Below are positions 28,726 to 36,065 of a DNA stretch of 36,065 nucleotides, in pieces. Source of the stretch: a virus. The notes under the pieces were generated by a model. That model was not told where the DNA came from. It saw only the letters and a list, made by a program, of their open reading frames with translations, and did not search any database. A program made the translations under genes and the position numbers. The stretch spans positions 1-36,065 of the IMG/VR virus record IMGVR_UViG_3300027833_000005; one strand, 5' to 3'. How positions within the stretch are numbered: the stretch's first letter is position 1; every line of letters begins with the position of its first letter.

Positions 28726-30083
28726 TAAGCCATCTCACCCATTAGCTCACGATAGTTTACGCGAAGGTAGCCGTCATTGCCACGCTTAACCAAATGCGGA
28801 TGCGTTGCCTGAACTTCGTCAGCCATAACGCCATACGTCGGTTGCTTTGGATCAGCAATCCGCTTGCCTTCGTCATTCCACTTCCAATTATAGAAGTTGA
28901 AACCGCCAACATTGCCAGCGGGTGTGACATCAGTTTTCAAACGAGCATCAGAAGCATACGCCGACGCACCCAAGCTAAGATAGTCAAATAAGCCCGGCGA
29001 CTTGCTTTGCGTAGTCGTAGACTGGTTTGGCGTAGCGCCAAGTGCCGCCAGCGGCGCTGAGAGCGAAGCCATTGGTGCGCCTGTATAGCCTGCATATTGG
29101 CCGCGTGCTGCGTCAATAAGAGACTGCTGCAAGCCTTGCTGCATAAGACCCTGCTGCATTTGGTTTTGCTGGATTGTTTGGCCAGTGTTAAACGCCTGCT
29201 GTCCAAGACCGCCCATTTGGTTTGCTGCGTTCATACGAAGCTGTGCGCCTTGCAAGCCTGCGCCTTGGTTAAGCTGCTGAGCCGTCATGCCTTGTGTAGC
29301 GCCAAACTGACGCTGCTGGTTAAGCGCTGCTTGGTTGGCCAAGTTTACTTGCTGACCGAGTTGAGCATTTGTTGTGCCTGCTTGCAAGTTTGCACCTTGG
29401 TTAGCCAAGCCCGCTTGCATGTTGTATCCAATGTCTTGACCAGCAAGCTGCTGAGCATTCTGGAAACCAGTTTGACGAAGCCCAGAAACCATTTGAGCCG
29501 CTTGATCTGCGTATGCTTTACGGGTTTCAGCTTCAGCAATTCCTTGGCGTGACCCGCCAAAGGCATTTGCTGCCGTTGCCTGCGCACCCATCTGGTTTAG
29601 CGATTTCTCCTGCGCACCACTAAGGTCACGCAGAGACTGCTGAACAACTTGAGTTTCGTATGGGTTGGTGTAGGCACCAAGGTCTGTGCCTGCAATTTGA
29701 CCTGCCTGCACTTGATCTGCTGTTAGGTTTGCTTGCTTGCCAGATTGTGCAGCGTTGTAATCCGTAGCTTTCACCTGCATGGGCTGGTATCCCATTGCGG
29801 CTTGCGTGCCTTGCATCGCTTGCTGAAGACCGCCCGCCGCTGCTTGGTTGACGTTAAAGTTACCCTGCGGCGCTAAAGGTGCATATTGCCCCTGCCTCGG
29901 CGGTTCATAGATCATTGAGGCGTCAACGCCACTCGGTGCCGCCCCGCCCTTACCGCCACTCGGTGCCGCCCCGCCCTTACCGCCGCTCGGCGCTGCGCTT
30001 GGAATATATTGAGGTCCGGGGTTTGAGTTTACGCCGCCCGCTATCGCACCTAAACCTGCGCCGCCTAATGCTGAACCACCCAT
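28725..30083 (-). CDS. Internal/tail protein with Gln-rich repeats and S74-like C-terminus
   Basis: 452 residues. The N-terminus is Gly/Ala/Pro-rich with GGKGGAAPS repeated in tandem. The middle (about 70-330) is a Gln/Ala/Asn-rich coiled region (QQGLMQQGLQQ, GANLQAGTTNAQLGQQVNLA). The last 70 residues, SDARLKTDVTPAG, then YNWKWNDEGKRI and YGVMADEVQATHPHLVKRGN, are the pattern of the Peptidase_S74 intramolecular chaperone, which folds and then cleaves itself off trimeric fibres. Here it is short and ends NYRELMGEMA. A trimeric virion component of the ejection apparatus or tail is likely. Confidence 0.85.
   Translation of the reverse strand: MGGSALGGAGLGAIAGGVNSNPGPQYIPSAAPSGGKGGAAPSGGKGGAAPSGVDASMIYEPPRQGQYAPLAPQGNFNVNQAAAGGLQQAMQGTQAAMGYQPMQVKATDYNAAQSGKQANLTADQVQAGQIAGTDLGAYTNPYETQVVQQSLRDLSGAQEKSLNQMGAQATAANAFGGSRQGIAEAETRKAYADQAAQMVSGLRQTGFQNAQQLAGQDIGYNMQAGLANQGANLQAGTTNAQLGQQVNLANQAALNQQRQFGATQGMTAQQLNQGAGLQGAQLRMNAANQMGGLGQQAFNTGQTIQQNQMQQGLMQQGLQQSLIDAARGQYAGYTGAPMASLSAPLAALGATPNQSTTTQSKSPGLFDYLSLGASAYASDARLKTDVTPAGNVGGFNFYNWKWNDEGKRIADPKQPTYGVMADEVQATHPHLVKRGNDGYLRVNYRELMGEMA
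29928..29981. repeat. Two exact tandem 27-bp repeats
   Basis: Bases 29928-29954 and 29955-29981 are identical; a third, partial, diverged copy follows. They encode the GGKGGAAPS repeats near the N-terminus of the S74-type protein. Copy number is likely to vary by slippage or recombination. Confidence 0.85.
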
Positions 30084-30084
30084 T

Positions 30085-31350
30085 TTATGCGTCCTTCTTA
30101 ACTAGACCAACTGCAAAAAACTGCGCAGTTCGTAGTGTAAATGTAATCGCGCCCGCAACGGTGCGCTTTTTGCCGTTCGCAAAATCAATATAGCGACGGA
30201 ACTCGCCGTAATGCTCACGCGCCTTGCCTTGCTTAATTTTCTTATTACCGCAATGACGATAACCACGGCGGATAGCCTCGCCCCACCATTTGCCGTGCAG
30301 TACATTCATGCACCACACAACAGCTTCGCGCTTGGTTGTCGGAGAAAACGCACCTGAGTTGACGGCGTGTGTTGCGACTACGCATCCATCGCCAGAGCTG
30401 CCAGAGTAACCACTGTCGCTTGAGCTGTCTTTTTTGCCTGCACCAATGTTTAAGGCCCGCGAAACAGCATTGCCGGGAAGATCAACGTCAGTTGTTAAAG
30501 AGTTGCCGAGGTCGGAGACAGCACCGCCGCCTGAGTATGTGTCGCCGCTTGTACCTTTTCCACCACCGTCAAACATATCCGCGAAGCCAGTGTAATTGCT
30601 GGGCTGACCGGGAACGATAGTACCTCGGCCTCCAGTAACTGAGGGGGCAAGGTTAAATCCAAGATCAACTGACGTACCATCCCCATTTTGCATTATTGCC
30701 GGACCGCCAGTCCCCATAGGGCTTGAATCAGAATACTGACGCTGCTCAGTAAAGTTTCCGGGTGTATTATCAACAAAACCATCTGGCCTTACGGTTGTCG
30801 GCGCTACAACTGTGTAAGGGGCTTCGTTGCCTTGGAAGTCAGTTGATGTATAGACTGGAGCTGACGCACCACCTCCGCCGTTGCTCCCGCCGCCGCCATT
30901 GCCACCAGTATCAGCAGGAGGCTGCGTATAATCAACAGTTGGCCCTACTCTGCTTCCAGCTTCACCCGTGTATGGGTCAATGAAAAGGCTATCAATAAAC
31001 TCTTTTTGGCCCGGACGCTGCCTGCCAAGCTCTGCAAGAGATTGCTCGTACATTGGGGCAGAAGAATAACCCTGAACCCCGCCCGCATATGTCGTCGGCG
31101 CTGGCATACCGCCCATAATGTCTTGCTGGCTAGTTGGAGATGACATACCAAACGCATCAGCAGTGTTCGCTGTGTTCTGAAATGCAGCCTGCTGCATCGG
31201 AGAAAATGCTGCGACATCTGGGCCGTAGTACGGCGTGTAGCCTATTTTAGAAATATCGTCTGCTCGTGACAAGTTGCGTCGCGCTGCATCCTCAATGTAT
31301 TGAGGGACTGTGACTGAGCTTGTGCTTGAGCCGCCTTTTCCGCCTGACAT
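30085..31350 (-). CDS. Virion structural protein, 421 aa
   Basis: 421 residues. It begins MSGGKGGSSTSSVTVPQYIE and DAARRNLSRADDISKIGYTP. A long Gly/Ser/Pro-rich and Asn-rich middle (110-330) follows, then a compact C-terminal part (SGDGCVVATHAVNSGAFSPT, AVVWCMNVLHGKWWGEAIRR, GYRHCGNKKIKQGK) with conserved Cys, His and Trp. The mosaic of disordered and compact parts fits an internal or tail protein made with the ejection set. TAATG-type overlap with the upstream gene at 31350. No catalytic motif identified. Confidence 0.78.
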   Translation of the reverse strand: MSGGKGGSSTSSVTVPQYIEDAARRNLSRADDISKIGYTPYYGPDVAAFSPMQQAAFQNTANTADAFGMSSPTSQQDIMGGMPAPTTYAGGVQGYSSAPMYEQSLAELGRQRPGQKEFIDSLFIDPYTGEAGSRVGPTVDYTQPPADTGGNGGGGSNGGGGASAPVYTSTDFQGNEAPYTVVAPTTVRPDGFVDNTPGNFTEQRQYSDSSPMGTGGPAIMQNGDGTSVDLGFNLAPSVTGGRGTIVPGQPSNYTGFADMFDGGGKGTSGDTYSGGGAVSDLGNSLTTDVDLPGNAVSRALNIGAGKKDSSSDSGYSGSSGDGCVVATHAVNSGAFSPTTKREAVVWCMNVLHGKWWGEAIRRGYRHCGNKKIKQGKAREHYGEFRRYIDFANGKKRTVAGAITFTLRTAQFFAVGLVKKDA

Positions 31351-31712
31351 TACTTGAACTCCTTAATGTATGAGGCGTGTTGGGCTTCCCAACCGTGTGC
31401 CTTTAATGGTTTCTTCCAGCCAAAACGGCCAGACATTGTTAGAGCGCTGCAACCTTGTGCTTTAGCCCAGTCTATCACGTCTTCGTGCATATCCATAATT
31501 TGATCCAGCTCACCGCCACCCAGAAATACGTTTAACACCGATTTCTTCGGGTATATCACGATTTCAGTGACGATGCACCCCCTTGGTGTTGGCCAAAGTT
31601 GTAACACACCCTTCTGCAATCCCTCAACAATATCGTCAAAGTCATGCGTGCCGCCGCTGTAGCTTAAAGCTGCATTGATCCAAGGCTTGCATCGCTCTAG
31701 CTCGTCGCTCAT
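31350..31712 (-). CDS. GNAT-like phage protein, 120 aa
   Basis: 120 residues. CIVTEIVIYPKKSVLNVFLG, then MDMHEDVIDWAKAQGCSALT and MSGRFGWKKPLKAHGWEAQH have the strand-helix rhythm and GR.GW...L..HGW ending of GNAT-fold acyltransferase-like proteins seen beside podovirus tail genes. The acetyl-CoA P-loop (R/QxxGxG/A) is not evident, so it may be structural rather than enzymatic. Overlaps both neighbours by a few bases (ATGA at 31712, shared base at 31350). Confidence 0.75.
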   Translation of the reverse strand: MSDELERCKPWINAALSYSGGTHDFDDIVEGLQKGVLQLWPTPRGCIVTEIVIYPKKSVLNVFLGGGELDQIMDMHEDVIDWAKAQGCSALTMSGRFGWKKPLKAHGWEAQHASYIKEFK

Positions 31713-32359
31713 GCGTTCACCCTTGAGATAGCAAGCGTAGCCGCTGGCGTAGCTGGCGCAAATGCGTTAGCCGCGTTGTGCTGCAAGCTGCCCTGCGTCC
31801 TGTCCGTGGCCCAATACGCCTCAAGGTAATCGCCAGCATTCACATTAAAGATTTGAGTGCGAGATATAATCATTGTCGCGTTGTTCTGGTGCAGGGTGTT
31901 TCGCATTGCACTATCAACAATATCCACTCCGTTCAATTTTGGCCAGAACCAGAAATTGACCGTGGAGCCAGATGACGAATGCGTTTGAGCCGTAAAGCTC
32001 AGTGTGTACGCGCCACCTTCAGTGAAAACAATGCGGGACGCTGGAGTGCCAAGCGTTACGCCAACGCTGCCAGCCATAATTGTAAACGTCAGCGGGTAGG
32101 CGGTATTGGCCGAGGCTGCGGTTACATCCGATGTAATCTCAAGGTGAGCCACGCCGTTGGCCAGCACGACCTGACGCCATACGCCATTTTTGGAGACCAC
32201 TGGGTAGCCGTTAATCCGATCCCACAGCAATACGCCATCTTCCGCCGCAGAAGCTGTCGCATCTTTAGCATCAAGTTGGTTCAAAGCCTTTCCAAGATAA
32301 CGGCGTAGGTTTTCTGCCCACGACGCTAAATCAAAAGTAATCGGTGGGACAACTCTCAT
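31709..32359 (-). CDS. Tail protein, 216 aa (C1q/TNF-like C-terminus)
   Basis: 216 residues from ATG 32359, which forms ATGA with the upstream stop; a longer frame to 32407 lies inside the stopper gene. It begins MRVVPPITFDLASWAENLRR. Residues 80-215 form beta strands: TIMAGSVGVTLGTPASRIVF, YTLSFTAQTHSSSGSTVNFW, LNGVDIVDSAMRNTL and NVNAGDYLEAYWATDRTQGS. The C-terminal rhythm resembles the C1q/TNF-like trimeric head domains of phage fibres, but that is a tentative reading. Probably a spike or fibre near the tail tip. Confidence 0.8.
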   Translation of the reverse strand: MRVVPPITFDLASWAENLRRYLGKALNQLDAKDATASAAEDGVLLWDRINGYPVVSKNGVWRQVVLANGVAHLEITSDVTAASANTAYPLTFTIMAGSVGVTLGTPASRIVFTEGGAYTLSFTAQTHSSSGSTVNFWFWPKLNGVDIVDSAMRNTLHQNNATMIISRTQIFNVNAGDYLEAYWATDRTQGSLQHNAANAFAPATPAATLAISRVNA

Positions 32360-33834
32360 CGACGCCCGCCCTGCCGAGCATCTAGCCGCATAATGCCAAC
32401 GCGCCAATCATCAGCGACAACACCCTCAACGCGCATACGAATTTGACGGCCTTGGAAGCGAACTGATGTCGGATTACTCATGTCAAATGGACCGTATTCG
32501 CTTTCACTTCCGTTGGGGTAAAAGCGTGTTTTAAACGTAGCCGACACATCACCTTGCGTTTTCTCGTCGGGAATCAGCTCAACCACATTCATAATGTTGT
32601 CACCAGCGCCGATTGAGATAGGTCCAGTTTCAGCATAGGGAGTGCTGGCACCGTAGCTGTAGCCGATTTCATGCTCATACAGTGTGCCATCGCTGGCAAT
32701 AAACATTGGATAGCGGAACACGCCACGATCAACTCCAGCAGTGCGATCCATCTCGCCTGTGATCCAGATGTTTTCCACGAAGTCATAGGCAACGTAGCGG
32801 TTACACTCAATGCTGTCTGCACTTGGGTAGAACCACCAGATTTCGTTCCACGCGCTGTTTACTACGCAAGACACTTTAGAGCGTTGGTCTTTGTTAATGT
32901 CGCTGAATACATAATCAGCAACTTCGCACGGAATGCTCTGAACATTACCGCCAGAATAAATGAAGAAGCCGCGCGTTCCCATCCAGATGACACCGTTATC
33001 AACAGACGCCGCCGCACGAGCCGCTATAAGCCCACATGAGGTTCCAACGCGCTCCACACCCTTCACAAACGGCGGTCCTTGATACGTCAAACTGTGGGCA
33101 TCCTCCGTCGTTAGGATAAGCGACTGACCGCGTGTGCGCAGCCCAGCCAAGATAACGCCGTTGGTTTGCAGGTTTATGTCGCCAGCTTCGTTTGTAGCTG
33201 CGGGCGTCCAAGTTGTGTTGTCTTCGCGATCTGACCACTGCACTTTGCGTGGGTCGCCGCCAGCGCCGAAGCACACGACGAAACGCTCTTCCGTAACCAT
33301 CATGCCAGTACAGCTTGTTGGAGCGTTTGCAATTAAAGCAGCATCAGTCGCCACGTCACCCTGCCACTCGTACAGCTTGCCGTCATCGCTAGACATGGCC
33401 AGCAAATACTCGCCCCAGTTTTCTAGTGACCATGTTGTCGCTGGCAGGATTGTTTCGGTATCAGCGCGTGGCAGACCGTATTCTTCGCTGCCGTAATACC
33501 CGCCGCCGTAAGCCGTGTTGATGTTTGCGTCAATACGGCCAGCGGTTAAGCCAGCGGGCGTTATGTCGGTAGAATTGCCAATCGCGTTAATGACGTACAG
33601 GTTGTTGTACGTTCCCGCAGAAATCTGGCGCGTTCCGTCGTTCTCCTCCCATGTAACTATTGAGCGGACAACACCGTTAAGATCAACAGACGCACGTTGA
33701 CGCCAGCCGCCGACAGGACGCAAAGCATCCTCATGCCAGCGGACAAGGTTAATGTCCCGCCAGCGGCCCTGAGACATAAGATCAGTACCGTTGCGATACT
33801 GACCTGCTGGGATTTTAAGCGGAATTAGCGGCAT
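32356..33834 (-). CDS. Stopper / tail nozzle protein (P22 gp10- or T7 gp12-like)
   Basis: 492 residues. It begins MPLIPLKIPAGQYRNGTDLM and LVRWHEDALRPVGGWRQRAS, and then cycles through beta-propeller-like strands: ATTWSLENWGEYLLAMSSDD, ERFVVCFGAGGDPRKVQWSD, GVIWMGTRGFFIYSGGNVQS and NRYVAYDFVENIWITGEMDR. This order is that of podovirus tail-hub proteins that close the portal channel and carry the fibres (P22 gp10, T7 gp12 group). Encoded next to the tail fibres, with a 9-bp gap after the paralogue C gene. Identity by pattern, not by search. Confidence 0.85.
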   Translation of the reverse strand: MPLIPLKIPAGQYRNGTDLMSQGRWRDINLVRWHEDALRPVGGWRQRASVDLNGVVRSIVTWEENDGTRQISAGTYNNLYVINAIGNSTDITPAGLTAGRIDANINTAYGGGYYGSEEYGLPRADTETILPATTWSLENWGEYLLAMSSDDGKLYEWQGDVATDAALIANAPTSCTGMMVTEERFVVCFGAGGDPRKVQWSDREDNTTWTPAATNEAGDINLQTNGVILAGLRTRGQSLILTTEDAHSLTYQGPPFVKGVERVGTSCGLIAARAAASVDNGVIWMGTRGFFIYSGGNVQSIPCEVADYVFSDINKDQRSKVSCVVNSAWNEIWWFYPSADSIECNRYVAYDFVENIWITGEMDRTAGVDRGVFRYPMFIASDGTLYEHEIGYSYGASTPYAETGPISIGAGDNIMNVVELIPDEKTQGDVSATFKTRFYPNGSESEYGPFDMSNPTSVRFQGRQIRMRVEGVVADDWRVGIMRLDARQGGRR

Positions 33835-33843
33835 GGTTTCGCC

Positions 33844-35301
33844 TTATGTTTTTACTACTAAACTTGTAGCAGATATTGCGGTCCCTGCAAAGACACTTGG
33901 GTCGGCAGCGGTCTCTCCTATCGTCCCGTCTGTCTGAACGTAATAACTCTGCCCTGCCGTGAGGCCAGACTGGTTTGTGCTGAGTGAGCCGATGATGTCT
34001 ACCGTGGCGCTGCTACCGTCTGCGTATGTGCCGCCAGTAGAGATGCCGATGTAGTTCTCGGAGGTGAGGTTTGTGGATGTGTAGGCGGTCTGCCTAACAA
34101 TTGCAGTACCTTTATTTGTGCTTGCAACTGGAGCATATGAAACAACAGAAACCTTTTCATTCATGTCGTAAGCCATTGATGTATAATTACTAGCACCAGT
34201 GCTATCCAAAATAGTATCAGAGCCAAAACTTACAGTAGTTCCACTAATCTCTCCCTCTTGCAGAGTTAAATAGCTTGAGTTTCCAGCGTCTGAATAGACA
34301 ATAACCACTTTGTTTGCGGCAGAGTTATAAACAATTCTTAAATAATCTGATTGATTGGCATTAAAAACAGTTTTTGACCCAAACGAAATAGATGTTCCAG
34401 AAACAGTTCCGACTATGGCTGAACCTTGATAACCACCACTGTAACTGTTGTACGCTATAACTACTTTATTGCTGACACTATCATAAGCAGGTATGTTGTA
34501 AATATTAGTGGCGCTGCTATCGTATACGACCGCACTGCCAAACGAAATAGATGTTCCACTTACTGTTCCTACTACAGCTGTGCCTTTTTGAGAGTTACCA
34601 TTGTCATTATAGGCAACCACTACCTTATTATTTAAGCTATCAAAAGTAATGCCGACATGATCTGATCTTGCACTCTCGAACACAACAGGTGAGCCAAAGC
34701 TAATAGATGTTCCAGAGACAGTGCCAACTACTGCCGTACCATAATTTGAGTTACCAGCATCTCTGTATGCAATTACAACTTTGTTGTTAGAACTGTCAAA
34801 TGTAGCCGCTGTATAAATTGTGCCTCCCGCTTCAAAAACCACTGGCGTTCCGAAGCTAATAGATGTTCCAGAAACATTCCCAACTACTGCCGTCCCCTTC
34901 CCAGCGGTGGCATTGTCATAGTAAGCAATAACAACCTTGTTTTCGTTGCTATCAAATGTTGCCGTTACATAATAAATAGACGCTGAGTTAAAAACTACTG
35001 GGGAACCGAAACTAATAGATGTCCCTGAGACAGTGCCGACTACTGCTGTGCCGTGTCCAGAATTACCCCCATCACTATAAGCAAATACAACTTTATTACT
35101 ACTGCTATCATAGGCAGCAGCCTGCCAAGTTGTTTGACCTGTTTCGTAAACAGTTTCAGACCCAATAGCCGAGCTTACAGAGGTTGAAGAAACAACACTC
35201 ACAGTACCGTCAGCATTCACAACAACAGGCTTACCATTCGGCAGAGTACCAGAAGCCTTGGCCCTATGCGTACCCTCTTTTAACTCTGGGATAATTCTCA
35301 T
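33844..35301 (-). CDS. Seven-repeat tail protein C (putative beta-propeller)
   Basis: 485 residues; third member of the family at 815-35305 (A) and 1088-2524 (B). Head MRIIPELKEGTHRAKASGTL, then NGKPVVVNADGTVSVV, seven units of about 50 residues (for example SPVVFNSASIYYVTATFDSN, then ENKVVIAYYD), with linkers such as AVVGTVSGTSISFG. The tail module ends QSYYVQTDGTIGETAADPSV, FAGTAISATSLVVKT. Seven units again suggest a seven-bladed propeller. Units 2-5 are more alike here than in B, suggesting recent internal repeat exchange. Probable tail fibre or adhesin. Confidence 0.88.
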   Translation of the reverse strand: MRIIPELKEGTHRAKASGTLPNGKPVVVNADGTVSVVSSTSVSSAIGSETVYETGQTTWQAAAYDSSSNKVVFAYSDGGNSGHGTAVVGTVSGTSISFGSPVVFNSASIYYVTATFDSNENKVVIAYYDNATAGKGTAVVGNVSGTSISFGTPVVFEAGGTIYTAATFDSSNNKVVIAYRDAGNSNYGTAVVGTVSGTSISFGSPVVFESARSDHVGITFDSLNNKVVVAYNDNGNSQKGTAVVGTVSGTSISFGSAVVYDSSATNIYNIPAYDSVSNKVVIAYNSYSGGYQGSAIVGTVSGTSISFGSKTVFNANQSDYLRIVYNSAANKVVIVYSDAGNSSYLTLQEGEISGTTVSFGSDTILDSTGASNYTSMAYDMNEKVSVVSYAPVASTNKGTAIVRQTAYTSTNLTSENYIGISTGGTYADGSSATVDIIGSLSTNQSGLTAGQSYYVQTDGTIGETAADPSVFAGTAISATSLVVKT

Positions 35302-35304
35302 GGT

Positions 35305-36065
35305 CTAGCCTTTCACGATCATCTTGGTTGCCGATATGGCTGTGCCAGCAAAGACACTTGGGTCTGCTGGCGTGGTGCCGAGTGTTCCGTCTGTCTGGAC
35401 GTAGTAGCTCTGACCCGCAGTCAAACCTGATTGCCTGTCGTTTATCGCACCTTGCACATCAATGGTGGCCCCAGCAGTGTCAGGGTAGCCGTTGCTGGAT
35501 AGGCCGATGTAGTTCTCTGAGGTGAGGTTGGGTATCGAACCCGGCGGCTGCACCACAATAGATGTGCCGTAACTAGAGTTTCCAGCGTCTTGATATGCTA
35601 TGACAACTTTATTAGAGTTACTATCAAAGGAAGATGTAATGTAATTAGTTGCATCTCCCTCAAATACCGTTGGACTCGTAAAACTTACACTTGTTCCGCT
35701 AACCGTGCCTGTTACAAAAGTGCCTTTATTGGAGTTGCTTTCATCTCTGTAGGAAACAACAACTGTTCCAGTATTGCTATCAAAAGTATTAGAAATTGAG
35801 GTAATGGTAGCAGACGCATAAGACACAGCAGTTCCGAAGCTGATACTGGTTCCAGACACGGTGCCGACGATAGCTTTACCATACCATCCTCCAGAGTAGA
35901 TACGCCAAGCTACAACAATTTTGTTGTTAATGCTGTCAAATGCGGTTGAAGTCCATTCAGCATAAATATCTGTATCAAAAGTAGTTATTGATCCAAATGA
36001 TATGGATGTACCAGACACAGTGCCAACGATAGATTTCCCGTAGTTTCCAACCTGAGCAGATATAA
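35305..36065 (-). CDS. Seven-repeat tail protein A, C-terminal part (start at 815)
   Basis: C-terminal part of the protein that starts at 815; bases 35939-36065 duplicate 1-127. It carries the last repeats, then a tail module shared with both paralogues: NLTSENYIGLSSNG, QSGLTAGQSYYVQTDGTLG, DPSVFAGTAISATKMIVKG. This module recurs at the C-terminus of all three copies and may serve trimerisation or attachment (inference). The TAG stop at 35305-35307 is 3 nt before the ATG of the next paralogue at 35301, so the genes are tightly co-transcribed. Total length 482 residues, against 478 and 485 for the paralogues. Confidence 0.85.
   Translation of the reverse strand, partial: ISAQVGNYGKSIVGTVSGTSISFGSITTFDTDIYAEWTSTAFDSINNKIVVAWRIYSGGWYGKAIVGTVSGTSISFGTAVSYASATITSISNTFDSNTGTVVVSYRDESNSNKGTFVTGTVSGTSVSFTSPTVFEGDATNYITSSFDSNSNKVVIAYQDAGNSSYGTSIVVQPPGSIPNLTSENYIGLSSNGYPDTAGATIDVQGAINDRQSGLTAGQSYYVQTDGTLGTTPADPSVFAGTAISATKMIVKG
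35939..36065. repeat. Terminal direct repeat, right copy (assembly circle overlap)
   Basis: Exact second copy of bases 1-127. Joining the two copies restores one uninterrupted leftward reading frame of 483 codons including the stop, from 815 through 1/35938 to 35305. This supports circular closure. Confidence 0.95.

Noticed and set aside
1-36065. Integrase, excisionase, attachment site or lysogeny module
   Set aside because: No tyrosine or serine recombinase motif and no tRNA-like attachment site were seen; the RHH and HTH genes alone do not show a temperate life cycle.
1-36065. tRNA or rRNA genes
   Set aside because: No cloverleaf or TpsiC-arm-like sequence (GGTTCRANYCC) with matching stems was found by eye; a scan with a tRNA finder would settle this.

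Overview
The window is a complete or near-complete genome of a small tailed bacteriophage, not a piece of bacterial chromosome. Its first 127 bases (1-127) are repeated exactly as its last 127 (35939-36065). The sequence is therefore most simply a circular or circularly permuted assembly of 35,938 unique bp, opened inside a tail gene that continues across the ends. The gene set fits a podovirus-like phage: SU10-type (DUF5309-like) major capsid protein, P22-like portal, large Q/A-rich internal (ejection) proteins, a stopper or nozzle protein and no tape measure. Close-packed ATGA/TAATG gene overlaps, VGTVSGTSISFG-type tail repeats, a GcrA-like helix-turn-helix gene and many small proteins of marine-phage character suggest a marine alphaproteobacterial host; this is inference. 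I see no integrase, tRNA, RNA polymerase or DNA polymerase gene.

There are three transcription units. (1) Rightward early unit, 15033-17886: a 28-aa membrane peptide, a SleB-like cell-wall hydrolase, a fused lambda-repressor-like/sigma-region-4 regulator, a small CxxCxGxG zinc protein, two HTH proteins, a coiled coil and a DUF6378-like protein. (2) Leftward early/replication unit, 14907 down to 8774: ribbon-helix-helix protein, PD-(D/E)XK resolvase-like nuclease, RecE/exonuclease-VIII-like nuclease, SSB with an acidic tip, and a 771-aa PrimPol-helicase fusion. An elaborate non-coding control region (9705-10168) and two further hypothetical genes follow. (3) Leftward late unit, from TerS at 8346 through the window ends to 17872: TerS, TerL, a putative ADP-ribosyltransferase, tail adaptor and tail genes, three paralogous seven-repeat putative beta-propeller proteins, stopper, internal virion proteins, portal, scaffold, capsid, then a lysis cassette (candidate holin, amidase endolysin, nested Rz/Rz1 spanins) and a small nuclease.

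The regulatory architecture is the most unusual part. Region 9705-10168 holds six perfect copies of a 10-bp arm (CGCGCCAGTG) in three inverted pairs. One arm sits inside the spacer of a consensus TTGACA/TATAAT promoter, which reads into a textbook intrinsic terminator about 63 nt later, so it would make a short RNA. A 20-nt inverted copy of the upstream promoter region faces it from the other side. Upstream of TerS, two related 18-bp palindromes (8499-8516 and 8646-8663) bracket a candidate late promoter. A 10+10-bp inverted repeat lies between the divergent early units (14943-14969). Together with the sigma-region-4 fusion protein, these give a plausible but untested early-to-late switch that redirects host RNA polymerase.

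Functions were assigned by reading sequence motifs only; no database search or structure prediction was run.
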